A stretch of DNA of 64,000 nt from Cepaea nemoralis (Eukaryota > Mollusca > Gastropoda > Stylommatophora > Helicidae), in NCBI GenBank assembly GCA_014155875.1, contig JACEFZ010027940.1, forward strand, positions 1 to 64,000, in the 5' to 3' direction. Below are positions 45,125-56,730 of the stretch, piece by piece. A model generated the notes under the pieces. It did not search any database. It had not been told where the DNA came from and saw only the letters and a program-made list of their open reading frames with translations. Position 1 is the first letter of the stretch. Every line of letters starts with the position of its first letter. The position numbers were made by a program, and so were the translations under genes.

Positions 45125-45685
45125 TGCAAGGAAAACCAGACAGATAGACATGTATATATACAGGGAAAGAAGACCAGAAGGACAGGTGTGTATATATACA
45201 GGGAAGGAAGACCAGACAGACAGGTGTGTATATATACAGGGAAGGATGACCAGACAGACAGGTGTGTATATATAAGGGAAGGAAGACAGAAAAACAGGTG
45301 TGTCTATATATACAAGCATGGAAGACCAGACAGACAGGTGTATATATACAGGGAAGGAAGACCAGGACAGACAGGTGTATATATACAGGGAAGGAAGACC
45401 AGACAGACAGGTGTGTATATATACAGGGAAGGAAGACCAGACAGACAGGTGTGTATATATAAGAGAAGGAAGACAGAAAAACAGGTGTGTCTATATATAC
45501 AAGCATGGAAGACCAGACAGACAGGTGTATATATACAGGGAAGGAAGACCAGACTGACAGGTGTGTATATACAGGGAAGGAAGACCAGACAGACAGGTGT
45601 ATATATACAGGGAAGGAAGACCAGACAGACAGGTGTGTATATATAGGGAAGGAAGACCAGACAGACAGGTGTGTATATATACTGG
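45125..45685. repeat. 38-bp minisatellite, unit 2
   Basis: About 14 copies of the unit described at 32755, with a variant subunit containing ACAGAAAAACAGGTGTGT. Confidence 0.92.
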
Positions 45686-45951
45686 GAAGTTTTATGTTCA
45701 GTAGTTTGCCACTGCTGTCTGAACGACTGGCTCGCATACCAACATGTTATACCACAACGTGACACGGTCTGCTGCACAAATTGGTCGCAGCTGAGTTTTT
45801 AAAATTTAATGTTGCATATCCCTTACAGGACGTTGCAGTCAACACCAGCATTTTTCAGCTGCTGTTGATGTACTAGGCAGGTTTTATGTTCAGTAGTTTG
45901 CCATTGCTTTCTGAACGACCGGCTCCCATACAAACATGTTATACCACAACT
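45686..45951 (-). mobile_element. Two SINE copies in tandem, the second cut by a LINE
   Basis: Minus-strand SINE tails at 45686-45730 and about 45800-45925 (GGCAAACTACTGAACATAAA then GTTGACTGCAACGTCCTGTA). The second copy continues to ATGTTATACCACAAC at 45951, where LINE sequence begins; its head resumes at 47104. Confidence 0.6.
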
Positions 45952-47103
45952 TCTGTTCCAAGGACTGGTTTTTTCACCCATCGAGTATGCCCTGGCCATC
46001 CTCACTGTTAGCCCTACACAGATTGGAAGACTTAAAAAGGTACAAAACGAGGCCATGCACATCATTTTGGGCTGCACGAGAGACACCAGCTGTGCAGCAA
46101 TGAGATACCTCCTTGACTTCCCGACAATGGAACACAGGATCAAGATCTGGAGAGCTCGTGCATACTTAAAAATAAGTGCAGATGAGCAGCACCCTCTGCA
46201 TGATGCTATATTCACAGAAAAGGGCGACAGGCTAAAGAGGGGCAAATCATGGATGGGTCGGGCGGAAGATGTCAGACAGGGCTGCAGACTTACCAGTATC
46301 AACCCCGGCAAGGAATGGGTGCCGGTGCCTCCAGCTTTTAAGTGCACTTTCTCCTGCATTATCACACTCCACAGACGGTGCAGAGAGCGGAACCCTACCG
46401 CTGTCAATGCTAAGGTTAACGCGCTCATCTTTGAACACTCAGATAGCCCAGAAGTGCTCATCTATACAGATGGATCCGTTGTAAAGCAGCAGAGAAGTGC
46501 GTGGGCATTTACAGCCCGTTCAGCGGGCCGAATCGTTCAAGAATCCAGTGGTGCCCACTCTATGACCACGAGCAGCATGACGATGGAGGTGATGGCAGTT
46601 ACACAGGCTTTCATATGGCTGGACTCACAGCATTATACCAACGTGTGTGTACTAAGTGATTCAAAGAGCATGATTCGGAAGGTCGAAGCTGGATCTGTGC
46701 GTAGATAGTGGACTGAATCGCTGCGGAAGTCTGTTGTCCGTAAAGTCACCTTCATCTTCATCCCGGGACATGAGAGTCGAGGGAAATGAACGAGCAGATA
46801 AACTGGCTGGCTCTGCACCCCCTGCAGATGGCCAGCCCGTGGATCATGCCGATGTTATTAACATCCTTAAAGATATGTAGAGAACAGAGTACTTTGACGC
46901 CAGTGAATCTACATCGCTGTCCAGGATGAAAGACTTGGGAGTAAGAATTGGCACGGCCAGATGCGAGAAGTACATCGGGAGAACGAGGTGCCTCATCAAC
47001 CAACACAGAACTGGCACTATTAGCCACCGGACGCTGATGCATATGATGGGGTGTTGATCTGAGCAGCTATGGACCTGTCCAGAGAGCAATGAAGATACCC
47101 CAA
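45952..47103 (+). pseudogene. 5'-truncated RNase H LINE nested in a SINE
   Basis: Plus-strand ORF2 end: KVQNEAMHIILGCTRDTS, RGKSWMGRAED, then RNase H with YTDGSVV, TMEVMAVTQAF, LSDSKSM and, after a stop at 46706-46708 and a frameshift near 46773, GNERADKLAGSAPP and a CLINQHRTGTIS tail. All four RNase H acidic positions are recognisable but the frame is broken twice. The uninterrupted SINE in unit 1 (33185-33260) shows the insertion is younger than the duplication. Confidence 0.8.
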
Positions 47104-47290
47104 CTGATAACCACGTGACACGGTCTGCTGCAGAAATCGGTCGCTGCTGAGTTTCGAATGCCTGGTAAGCGGCCATGGAGACCGGCCCCCCACCCACATA
47201 TATATATATAAGAATACCCGCGCAGGTGACTTGCGGGATAATGAGCTGGCCGCTCAGAAAGCAATGGCAAACTGTAAAGGATATGTGAAT
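47104..47290. mobile_element. SINE head (minus) and opposite SINE tail (plus)
   Basis: ACGTGACACGGTCTGCTGCA and TTTCGAATGCCTGGTAAGCG continue the SINE split at 45951. Then GAGCTGGCCGCTCAGAAAGC belongs to the plus-oriented tail also seen in unit 1. Confidence 0.6.
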
Positions 47291-47327
47291 TTTAAAAAAA
47301 ATATATATATAGACACACAGACACACA

Positions 47328-48077
47328 CGAGGGCGAGTCAATAAGTCACAGTTCTGTGGGATAGCAGGTAAATGTAGTTGGTGTTTTCCACAGGCGTCAT
47401 TAGGTGACAGCAATATCAAACTCTATATTCCCATTCGTCAGGTGGCTCTAGGTATCTTATGTGCACACGCAGCGCATAAAAAAAATGGCAACTGTACTTA
47501 CGGAGTACGCAAATTTTCTCACGGACGCTCTAAAATTGGTGATGAAATCCGATCCGGTCGTCCTGTTGAGATTGCAACAGAAGCATCCATGCAGCATGTA
47601 AAGGAGATGATTAGAGGTGAGTAACAATAGACTCTGTAATAGGGTGCTCACATGGTTCAGCATACAGCATAATGTATGATCGATTGAAATTTCCAGGACT
47701 GCTGACTAGAGGGGTGTTGCTTCTTCATGACAATGCCAAACCACATACAGCTTGATTAACTCCGGAGAAAATTAACCAACTACGGTGGGAAGTTCTGGAA
47801 CATCCACCTTACAGCCCCGACTTAACCCATAGTGATTTCCACTTTTTTGGTCCAGTGAAAACCACCTTGGCGGGAGACATTCCACGAATGACGCCGAAGT
47901 TGAATGTGAAGTGAAAACATGGTTTAGAAAACAGAGCACGCAGTTCTATGCGGCCAGTTTGGGAGGACTGATAAAACGATGGGATAAGTGCATCAATGTT
48001 GGTGATATTAAAAAAAAAAAACATATTTAGTTATTTTCTACAGCCATGTGTGAATTACTTATTGACTTCCCCTCGTG
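47328..48077 (+). mobile_element. mariner element, internally deleted, unit 2
   Basis: Same termini and same catalytic-core deletion as 33600-34562, plus further losses near 47500 and 47630. Keeps EIATEASMQHVKEMIRGE, LLHDNAKPHTA and HPPYSPDL-SDFHFFGP in pieces. Sharing the large deletion means it was already defective before the segmental duplication. Confidence 0.85.
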
Positions 48078-48229
48078 TGTATGTATGTGTGTATATACAT
48101 ACACACCGGCATAAAAGACCAGACAGACGGGTAGTGTTAGACAAAGACAGATAAATTGTCACACGGAGGTGGTGGAAAATTTTGAACATCTAGAGTAATT
48201 AAGTACAAACAATAGGTGACACAATTAAG

Positions 48230-48852
48230 GAAATTAAACACGAATATCTATTGCTCTTCAGAAACTAAAACATTCCGGAGCAAAAAAGAAGAAGATAAGA
48301 CTAATATCTATTCCTTTTCAGAAATTAAAAGAAATGAATAAATTGAGGAGGGGGGTAGATAGAACTACTAAACTTTTTCTAGGGTTTTTAGATTGAGATT
48401 TTTAGCACTATGCATCTTTCCCATTGCAAAATATGTCTGTGAGACCTGGACACTTACTAAACAAGCTGCACGGTGCATAAATGCTGTTGAAACATAATTT
48501 TATAGATGGGTTCTAAGGACATCATGGGTACAGAAATGCGAACAAATGAATCCATATGACAAGAGCTGAATACTGAAGAAGATTGGCTACTAAAGACGAT
48601 ACAAAGAAAATTGAAATATTTTGGTCACTTGAAACATCTTGAAAGTTTGGAGAGAACAATAATGGAGGGGTATATGCCCGGGAAGAGAAGAAGAGGAAGG
48701 CCAAAGAGAAGATGGGTGCAGGATGTTGCAGATAATCTCCAAACTGGTGTATGAGACGTGGGGCATCTTGCTTATTACCAAGAAGTTTTCCAGACAGTTG
48801 TCATGTTAGCGAAGCTCTGCAAAGGACATGCTACTGAATGAATGAATGAATA
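48230..48852 (+). pseudogene. LINE ORF2 end with (TGAA)n tail, unit 2
   Basis: Counterpart of 34680-35337, with a much shorter GAAT run. Confidence 0.65.
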
Positions 48853-48867
48853 CCCATAATAATCTAC

Positions 48868-49016
48868 CTCTGACAATGACGGCTTATGCTGTCCAGTGCC
48901 TTGATCAGATTAGCCACCGGTTTCTCATCCATACACAGATTTCTCAGAGAAACTCCCTGGCCACCGGCTGTAGTAACCTGCTTGCACACAGCTGTGTGTG
49001 ACACATGTCGGGACAC
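48868..49016 (-). CDS. Exon a, unit 2, of the exon-triplet host gene
   Basis: 149 bp, exactly one codon shorter than unit 1, with the same acceptor (GGCATTTATCAG) and donor (GTAGATT). Encodes VSRHVSHTAVCKQVTTAGGQ, GVSLRNLC and MDEKPVANLIKALDSISRHC. The in-frame loss with otherwise preserved coding supports selection on the protein. Confidence 0.75.
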
Positions 49017-49134
49017 CTGATAAATGCCAGAAATAATTGTACACAAACAAATATGGAAACTAGAAAACTGAACTACAGATATTCTGGACTATTTACCAAA
49101 GCATGCTAAATGCAGATATTCTATTTCTTTTTCT

Positions 49135-49450
49135 CTTCCTCCATTTTCCCTAGTGAAGTGTTGGGGGAGATGTAAAGATCTTGTATGTGTTCTTTCTAAT
49201 GCTCTTTGTAAAGTGGTATTCACTTCTCTAAGGTTGTTCTTGATAACATCACACAATCTTTTATGTGGCCTTCCCCTTGCTTCATTACATTTCATCAATG
49301 TGGCTCTCTGCGGCAGGTGGTACCAGGGCATGTTTGTGAGGAGGCCAAACCATTTCAGCTGTTCTTTAATGAAGTGCATGACTGGTCTCAGACCTAGTCA
49401 TCTTATAATTTCCTCATTCCTAATTCTATCTCTCACGGTTACTCCTCATT
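49135..49450 (-). pseudogene. LINE ORF2 C-terminus, unit 2
   Basis: LKWFGLLTNMPWYHLPQRAT, then RGRPHKRLCDVIKNNLREVN on the minus strand; counterpart of 35640-36060. Confidence 0.65.
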
Positions 49451-50050
49451 ATTGATACCTATCTTTAAGAAAGGAGACAAGTTCCAATGTGAAAATGATA
49501 AAGGAATATCACTACTGTCCACAACCTATAAGATACTATCCGCAGTATTACTAAATAGACTAAAACCATATTCAGAAGACATATTAGGTGACTACCAGGC
49601 GGGTTTTAGACAAAACAGATGAACAATAGATCAGATATTTATCTTACAACAAATAGCCGAGAAAAATGGGAATATAAAAGATATTTTTATAACATTTTTG
49701 TGGATTTTAAAGAGGCTTATGATAGTGTACATGGGAATAGTCTATGGAATGCTATGCAGGAATTTGGAATACCAAGGAAGTTAATCAACACGACGAGACT
49801 ATGCATGGAAGATACTTCATAGTAACATATAAAGGCGGGAAATCAGACCCTTTCCAAATAACATCTGGCTTGAAACAGGGTGATGCACTATCGCCACTCC
49901 TTTTCAATCTGGGTCTAGAGAAAGTTATAAAGAAGGTAAAGGAGGAACATCCAGACTGCTTGGATATGCAGATGATATAGATATTATAGGGGAAAATAAA
50001 CAATAGACATTGGAAATATTGACTCACTTAAAGGAAAAAGCCCAACAGAT
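49451..50050 (+). pseudogene. LINE reverse transcriptase core fragment
   Basis: RT fingers and palm: LPIFKKGDKFQCEND then GISLLSTTYKILSAVLLNRL, GDYQAGFRQNR, FVDFKEAYDSVHGNSLW, GLKQGDALSPLLFNL and the catalytic YADD (GYADDIDII) near 49965. Three frame changes or stops. Ends where GA-rich unit sequence resumes. Present only in unit 2. Confidence 0.82.
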
Positions 50051-50394
50051 GGGACTGGAAAGGCAAAGGAAGATTGAGGGAGGCAGAGGAAGATAGAGGA
50101 AGACTGAGGTAGACAGGGGAAGAAAGAGGAAGGCAGAGACATCTGGAATTACCGATCTACAAACAACAGTATTAGAAACAACAACTTCATCACGATATCA
50201 CACTGAAGTCAGGATAGGGGAGTCGTGATCACTGATGCCTGCTCTAGAACAGGCATCTGGGAGGAGGAGGAGGAGGAAGGGGAGGAGAAAGAGGAAGAGG
50301 AAAATGATGACAAGGAGCAGGAGGAAAGAAGTGGTGGAGGTGCAGAACTGATGTACTTTAGGAGTGAACCTAAATGTTCGTATACTGATCTTAC

Positions 50395-50840
50395 AACTCA
50401 TGTCATCATCATCAAGTGCCTTGTCAACTAGCCTGGGAAGTCATGTTTCTCGCGTCTCCACATCTTAAGAACTCTAATGGCATGGATCGATTCAAGAGCC
50501 ACGCCTCCATTAGGTGAGACAAAACTGTCATGAATTTTTCACTTCCAACTGCCTCTATCTCTCTTTCCACAAATCTGTCTAATTGACTCGATGTTCTAGC
50601 TTTTGTCATCTCATAATCTGGCTAAAAGATGATGACTGCCACTTCGTGATGTCTGTGATATGTTGTCTTTGTATCTTATGAAATGTTTAGAATACTCATT
50701 CTGGATGTCAGAGGAATGTTCAGCATTCTCCAGCAGAATCACACCTCTGAAGCTTCGGGGGATGTTTATTTGCTTGTTTACTAACAGTCCAGGATTCACA
50801 GCCGTAGATTAAAACTGGTTCTATGGTACATGCAAGGCTT
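50395..50840 (-). pseudogene. Intronic LINE ORF2 tail, unit 3
   Basis: SSQLDRFVEREIEAVGSEKF, then LLNRSMPLEFLRCGDARNMT on the minus strand. The best-preserved copy of the tail also in units 1 and 2. Confidence 0.7.
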
Positions 50841-50888
50841 AGGGCCTCTGCAAATATGAGTCTTTTACTTAACACACAATGTACTTAC

Positions 50889-51049
50889 AGATGAGCTGCC
50901 TAGTGATTGTATCCTAGGACTCTGTGAATTCACATCTTCACCTGTCATGTGTACAACAGGCATTACAGCTTTAATTGCTTTTGTACGTCCACTTACACGT
51001 GGGTGCATGTCTTCAAGGTCATTCACCCCGGGAACTTTCTCTGATGACT
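50889..51049 (-). CDS. Exon b, unit 3, of the exon-triplet host gene
   Basis: 161 bp with TTTTCTAG acceptor and GTAAGTA donor. Same phase as the other b exons, 53 codons: SSEKVPGVNDLEDMHPRVSG, TKAIKAVMPVVHMTGED, then a longer Ser-rich end. Differs from the 140-bp copies by a net 21 bases, all in frame. It lies upstream (minus strand) of exon a of unit 2, with which it is phase-compatible. Exons a and c of this unit are not seen in the window. Confidence 0.72.
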
Positions 51050-51067
51050 CTAGAAAATAGAATTTGT

Positions 51068-51245
51068 GTATGTTTTATCAGAGACATATCACAAAAGTAA
51101 TAGACACTTTAATGAATGTATCAAAGACATCACACACAATTATAGACACATTTATGTACATTTCAGGGACATATCAAACAAGCTATAGACACTTTTATGT
51201 ATGTATCTGGGACATATCATATAAGTTATAGACACTTCTAGGTAC
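51068..51245. repeat. 43-bp minisatellite, left part
   Basis: Units with GACATATCACACAAGTTATA plus GACACTTTTATGTATGTATC. Occupies the position taken by the 31-bp array in units 1 and 2; split by a LINE fragment. Confidence 0.85.
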
Positions 51246-51830
51246 CTTGACTTGAAAAGGGAGTGTCTGGCATATGAGACTACGATCTCCAGCATGAGAA
51301 TGGAGGTGGATGCAGTAACAGCAGCATTCCGTTGGTTAGAGGAGACTGCAACACAATTGTATTCATTACAAATTAAAAGAGTACACTTAGTAAAGTGGAG
51401 AAAGGAATGTTTTGTGTGGAATGGCTATCGTCGCTTCAGAGGTCACATTGTGAGAATTGTATGAATATTTTGCCCTGGCCATGCGGGATGCGGGGTAATG
51501 AACAGGCTGATAGGTTGGCAGGGAAGGCACCTCTTGGTGGTAGATTGCCTGTGGACAAGGGGGAGGTGGTCGTACATTTGTGAGACTAGGTGGAGAAGGT
51601 AGGGGAACAGATTGAGAACCCAGTATGTGGAAAGAATGAGATTGCTGGGGATCGGCAGGGGTTCTGAAAGAATCTCAAACTGAGAGGGAAGACCATGAGA
51701 AATTTAAATCAGATAGTGGTGGGAACGATTAGTAGTATGACTCATTCACTGGCTGTTGAAACTAGGGGACGGAGGATGTACGGGAATGTCCTTAGTGCAG
51801 TGATGTCGGATCTTAACTCAACTCAACTCT
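51246..51830 (+). pseudogene. Decayed RNase H LINE fragment
   Basis: SLAYETTISSMRMEVDAVTA (RNase H Glu region) and CPGHAGMRGNEQADRLAGKA, then PLGGRLPVDKGEVVVHL, followed by a decayed C-terminus. Same family as 57859-58150 (minus). Confidence 0.75.
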
Positions 51831-52095
51831 TAGATATATATCAGAGACATATAACACCAGTTACAGACACTTTTTTCTATGTATCAGAGACATATCCCTA
51901 ACGTTATAGACACATTTATGTATGTATCAGAGACATATCACACAAGTTGTAGACACTTTTATGTAAGTATCAGGGACATATACATGTTACAGACACTTTT
52001 ATGTATATATCAGGGATATATCATATAATCTATAGACACTTTTCTCTATGTATCAGAAACATATCCCACAAGTTATAGACACTTTTATGTTTGTG
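51831..52095. repeat. 43-bp minisatellite, right part
   Basis: About six more units of the array interrupted at 51245. Confidence 0.85.
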
Positions 52096-52339
52096 AATAA
52101 TGAAGACACAAACAATAGATTGCATGACTTATTGCCTGGCATATTTCGCTGCATCTTGTCAGGTACATACTGCAGAATTCACACAACATAAAGTAAAATA
52201 ACTAGATAAATCCTTCAAGCTGAAATATACACATGTTCGCACGGTAATGTAAATTGTCTACCATGGTAATTTCAAACTGACTATCAAATGTTTCTGTTTG
52301 CATAAAACTGGCCTATGTAAATCATTATGACTTCTGCAA

Positions 52340-52910
52340 ACTTTAACAAGCGATTATCGTGTGTATTAAACAACAAAAGGCACTGTTTCTATCAATCACA
52401 TGGCCGCTTTCCAACATGTGCCATGCAATCGACGAAGCGGGAAGTTTGTCGTGTGTCGGACTTTCTAGGCCACCATCACCTGTGTGTAGTATCTTGTCAA
52501 TCCAATTAGGTATGTGTTCAACCACTCTGGTAGTCAACTGCCGCTCTGTTCTGCCAATGTAGGTAGACTGGCACCTGTATGTAAATTGGTAAATGGAACT
52601 GGATTTGGCATACATAGCGATAGGTTCTTTAACTCCTGGATTCAGAATAGGTGTAGTCCTGTACCTAAAAACTGGAGTTGCAGCACAGAATGTTCAGCCG
52701 ACTGTTGAAATGAGCCGGTCCTGTAGATGTTGCATTACGTCATCCCCTCGAAAGGTTAGCTGGATGACTACCTTGTGTTTAGGGATTGTAATTTTGTCTG
52801 GTTTTGGTTTGGGCTGTTGACAGTGGCGCTTTATAAACCCGTGGAGTACCCATTCAGGTGTAAGACATTCTTCAGAGTTTCAAATTCCTCTGTCAGTGTG
52901 TCCTGAGTGC
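52340..52910 (-). pseudogene. Penelope-like element: RT end and GIY-YIG endonuclease
   Basis: On the minus strand: EEFETLKNVLHLNGYSTGF, IKRHCQQ, then a linker with KVVIQLTFRGDDVMQHLQDR, and a GIY-YIG-like domain with SSIYQFTYRCQSTYIGRTER, QLTTRVVEHIPNWI, SSIAWHMLESGHVIDRNSAF. The order RT end then YIGRT-R-EH endonuclease is that of Penelope-like elements. A frameshift near 52700 and loss of both ends show a dead fragment. Confidence 0.75.
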
Positions 52911-53190
52911 ATATCTTTCCCATGACAATATAAAAGGTACTTATCTGAATCTATATCCTAGCGAATGGCGCACGTTAGATGATTATCAGTGGATTGTATG
53001 AACCAGATGTATGGTCAATGGGTCAAAGGTCAATACCGTCAGAAGCTCAGGTATTGTCTAAGCTGCTGGGTGGGAGAATAAGCGGGAAGGGAGTGGGGGT
53101 GGAGAGGCGCCCATGTGAGCGGAAGAGTAGAAATTGGGATTGGCAAAGATGTCACGGACGCAGTTCGCAATTAGAAATTCTCATTAAGCG
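52911..53190. other. No gene recognised
   Basis: Short ORFs only; no repeat structure obvious. Confidence 0.4.
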
Positions 53191-53194
53191 CTCA

Positions 53195-53375
53195 AAACAC
53201 AGCTGCGGAAGATTTAATTGTGTTGGTCCTCACAGAGGGGCATGAGTAGCGGTCACTCAGAAAATGATTGCAAACCACTGAACGCAAAACTGTGTAAGAA
53301 ATCCCAAACAGCAAAAATAATGCTGGGGTTGACTGCGACATCCAGCAAAGGACATGCAACTACCTTTTTAGTGGA
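53195..53375 (+). mobile_element. SINE tail
   Basis: GAGTAGCGGTCACTCAGAAA, GCAAACCACTGAACGCAAAA, then GGGGTTGACTGCGACATCCA and GCAAAGGACATGCAAC, the same 3' module as 33418-33540. Confidence 0.55.
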
Positions 53376-54100
53376 CTATACAACTAGGGGGTGGGAGTTG
53401 GTGGTGCAAGGAAGTTAAATGAAAATGTGTTGGACATTGAGGCAGTGAGGGGAGAGTGTGCCCAACTGGAAGATGAGACGGTTTTCCAATGTCTTACGAT
53501 CTCGTTCGTGGGATGCGCATGACTGCAATATTCACATAAAATATACATCATGCTAGGTTTTTAAGCTAACATTAATAAAGCACAGGGTAATTTATGAATT
53601 AGTAATTAATGAGTGTCCATTTTTAAATGTTATAGTAGTAAGAAGCCAAATTTTGATAATTTCAGCTGTCACAACGTCCTTAACTCCTTCACCAGGGAGA
53701 CCGGCTGTATGTTACTGGCACCTATAAATAGTTACACTGTAATCTACCATGCTTGACATAGGAGGCATCTAAGGTAGGGTGCCGTAAGACTGCCTGCCTC
53801 ACCCAGTGTAAAACTGAAAACTCTACCTGCAAAGAGGTTGACATGATTTAGTTGAGAATCTAGGCTCCATTGGAAGATGAAAAGAAGGGGAAGAATATTA
53901 TTTGTCATTTTTACTTTTTTTTATATTGTCCATCAACTCCAAGATTACACCTGTCATCTATTTCTTGCTCGCCTTGTGCGCCCCCCGGCACCTTCCGCAG
54001 ATCCATAGAGCCCACTTTATTCACATGCTTCGAATTTCTCAGTTCTATATTTTAGTTCGTAATGTTTAGTATTTCTTTTATTAAACATTTTTGTTTTTAT
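53376..54100. other. No gene recognised
   Basis: About 0.7 kb, AT-rich in the middle, no domain or repeat recognised. Confidence 0.4.
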
Positions 54101-54103
54101 TTG

Positions 54104-54170
54104 CATGCGGTGATACGAACCCCGGTCTTCCATGTGACAGGTGGAGATACTAACCACTACACCACTGTGA
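54104..54170 (-). repeat. tRNA-Asp-like sequence (SINE head or pseudogene)
   Basis: The minus strand reads GGTGTAGTGGTTAGTATCTC, CACCTGTCACATGGAAGACC, GGGGTTCGTATCACC. Anticodon-loop CTGTCAC and box A/B match tRNA-Asp(GTC), but the acceptor stem does not pair, so a functional tRNA is unlikely. Confidence 0.6.
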
Positions 54171-55639
54171 ACATGATAATATGTCCACAACATTAATAAT
54201 GTAGCCAAACCTAGGTCATGTGACCAGCCATTTCTGTACATTTTTAGCAAATGTTTGCTTATAATCACTTCGTTGAAGAAATGTAAAGATTTAGAAATAA
54301 ATGGGTGACTTCAATGCGAAAAGTAGGAAATCAAGGTGATGGATGCACAGCAGGCAAACATGGTTTGGGAGAAAGGAAAGAGGATACAGACTAGTAAAAG
54401 GGGCAAAAGAGCATGACATGATTGTTGGAAACACCTGGTTTAGAAACATCCAAGAAGATTATGGACATGAAGGAGTCCTAACAGCAGGATTATAAACCAG
54501 ATTGATTACATCCTGCTATGCAGGTTCTGAAATGCATTAACAATCCCAAAAACAGTTCCAAATACAGACAGTCACAGTGATCACAGATTGATTACAGGCA
54601 CACTGAAGGTAAAGTTAAAGTCAAGTATATACCAGGAAACACTAAATATGATCTGTTTACATTTGGGGGGGGGGGGGGGGGGTCGCTCACTTTGAACTCA
54701 ATCATGGTCCACACGCACTATTTATAGTAGTACTGGACTGAATTTTGCATGTGGATGGATTAGTCTCCCCTATTAACAGTGTCCCTCACTATCAGGTGAA
54801 CCCACTCTTGACTCCAGAGGTAAATGTACATTTAAAAATGACAAGGAAATACAAGACAATGTTAACATAGAAGTAAAGAGCAGATTTGATGTATTGTCTT
54901 ATCTAGAGTTCCTATTTCAAGATGTGGATGATCAATGGGACATGTTTAAGAATTCAATCAGTTTGGTTGCAGAAACAACTATTCCAAAATTAAAGAAAGT
55001 AGGTCGTAAGAAATGGATGACTGCAGAAATTTTACAACTAATTAAAGCAAGAAGACACAACAAAAATAATCCTGACAAATATGAATAGATTCATAGAAAA
55101 ATCAGAACATTATGTAGGGAGGCAAAAAGAAGCATGGCTCGAGAAGAATTGCATAGAAATTTAAAACACAACAGTAACAATATCAAATTAATGCACACAA
55201 AAATTCAGGAGCTTAAAAATAAAAGAGAACATACATCAGTAGGCTGCCTAAAACAAAATATGGAAAAATTTTGTAATTTAAAAAAGATCATAATGTTACA
55301 TGTATGGTCAGATAATGTGGAAAAAAACTTTATGATACAAGAGAAGAGCAGAATGATATATCGAAATAATAATGAAGGACGACCAATTTTGAAGATGGAA
55401 GTTCAGAATGCTTTTAACTCTATGAAGACCCCAGGTTCAGACAACGTCACAACAGAAATGATCAATGCCTTAGAAGAATATGGAATAGACCAAGTCACCA
55501 GACTGCTGAACACAATATACGAATGATACTGGAGATACACCACAAAAATTGTGTAATTCTGTATGTATTGCAATCCCAAAGAAATCGGGAGCCGTGGAAT
55601 GTGATCAACATCGAACAATTAATAGAATTTTTGTGGCTA

Positions 55640-56265
55640 TGCCCACCGTAAGCCTTTTTCGGCTAAAACTTGTATGCTCCCCCCCCCCCCGCGCCTCCAC
55701 CCTCCCCCCTCCCCCCCCCCCCCCCCCGCCCCCCCCGCCCCAACATATGCATCATTTTTAATATTCAAAACTTGAAATGGTTCACCCACCCTCAAGAAAC
55801 TTGAATTTTTTGTTTGTTAGAAGGGCTCACGGTTCCCAGAGGGGCCAGAGACCACCCCCCCACCCACCCAGTGTCCAGCAAATGCACCCAATCCTAGCCA
55901 TAAGGACCGACAGGTTTTAGGAAGAAATCACTAGGAAATTATTGAGCAAACACAGTAAGTTAAATTTTCAAAACACATAATGGAGAACTGAAATTCAAGA
56001 ACAAAATAATTTTAATGAAAGATTTTTCTATATTATTTTAATTATTAGTAATTATTTAAATTTAGTGAGATCCTTGCGCTTGATGCTTGCTGCAAAGAGA
56101 TTTTATGTCAGGTTCCAATTTAATTAACTTCAGTCTCAAGTCTCCCTGTTTTGTTATATCCAGCCAATTTCTTCCATTTTTGAATTGCCCCCCTTATCAA
56201 TGGAATTGCCCCCCTGTGGGGCGTGGGCCCCACGTTGGGAAACAATGGTATAATGATTCACATCA
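55640..56265. mobile_element. Insertion in LINE with poly-C tract and hAT-like end
   Basis: A poly-C-rich stretch (55680-55742) and unrelated sequence separate RT parts of the host LINE. Near the right edge, GGGCGTGGGCCCCACGTTGG then GAAACAATGG resembles the inner part of hAT terminal repeats (reverse complement of TGGTTCCCAACGTGGGGCC type). The left end is not identified; transposase is absent. A non-autonomous hAT is the best guess. Confidence 0.35.
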
Positions 56266-56342
56266 CGAAGAATTTGCTAAGAATTATCATGTAAAGGGTT
56301 AGGAGGAAAATACAGCTATAAATAGGAGAAGAAAATGTGGGT

Positions 56343-56730
56343 TTGTACAGTAAATGGTAAGGGTACAGTAAATGGTAAGGGTGCAGTAAATGGTAAGGGT
56401 ACAGTAAATGGTAAGGGTACAGTAAATGGTAAGGGTGCAGTAAATGGTAAGGGTGCAGTAAATGGTAAGGGTACAGTAAATGGTAAGGGTACAGTAAATG
56501 GTAAGGGTACAGTAAATGGTAAGGGTACAGTAAATGGTAAGGGTACAGTAAATGGTAAGGGTACAGTAAATGGTAAGGGTACAGTAAATGGTAAGGGTAC
56601 AGTAAATGGTAAGGGTACAGTAAATGGTAAGGGTACAGTAAATGGTAAGGGTACAGTAAATGGTAAGGGTACAGTAAATGGTAAGGGTACAGTAAATGGT
56701 AAGGGTACAGTAAATGGTAAGGGTACAGTA
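56343..56730 (+). repeat. 18-bp minisatellite in frame inside LINE RT
   Basis: About 21 copies of ACAGTAAATGGTAAGGGT encoding Thr/Ala-Val-Asn-Gly-Lys-Gly. The repeat arises at the NGKGT-type segment just before the VFMLRTL motif of RT and keeps the frame, giving an ORF of 211 codons from 56335. Confidence 0.95.

Larger units (their letters stand above)
50375..51070. repeat. Segmental tandem duplication, unit 3 (partial)
   Basis: Starts with the same TATACTGATCTTACAACTCA boundary and carries the LINE tail and exon b, then diverges into a 43-bp minisatellite where units 1 and 2 have the 31-bp array. More diverged than units 1 and 2 are from each other, so it is the older copy. Confidence 0.8.
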
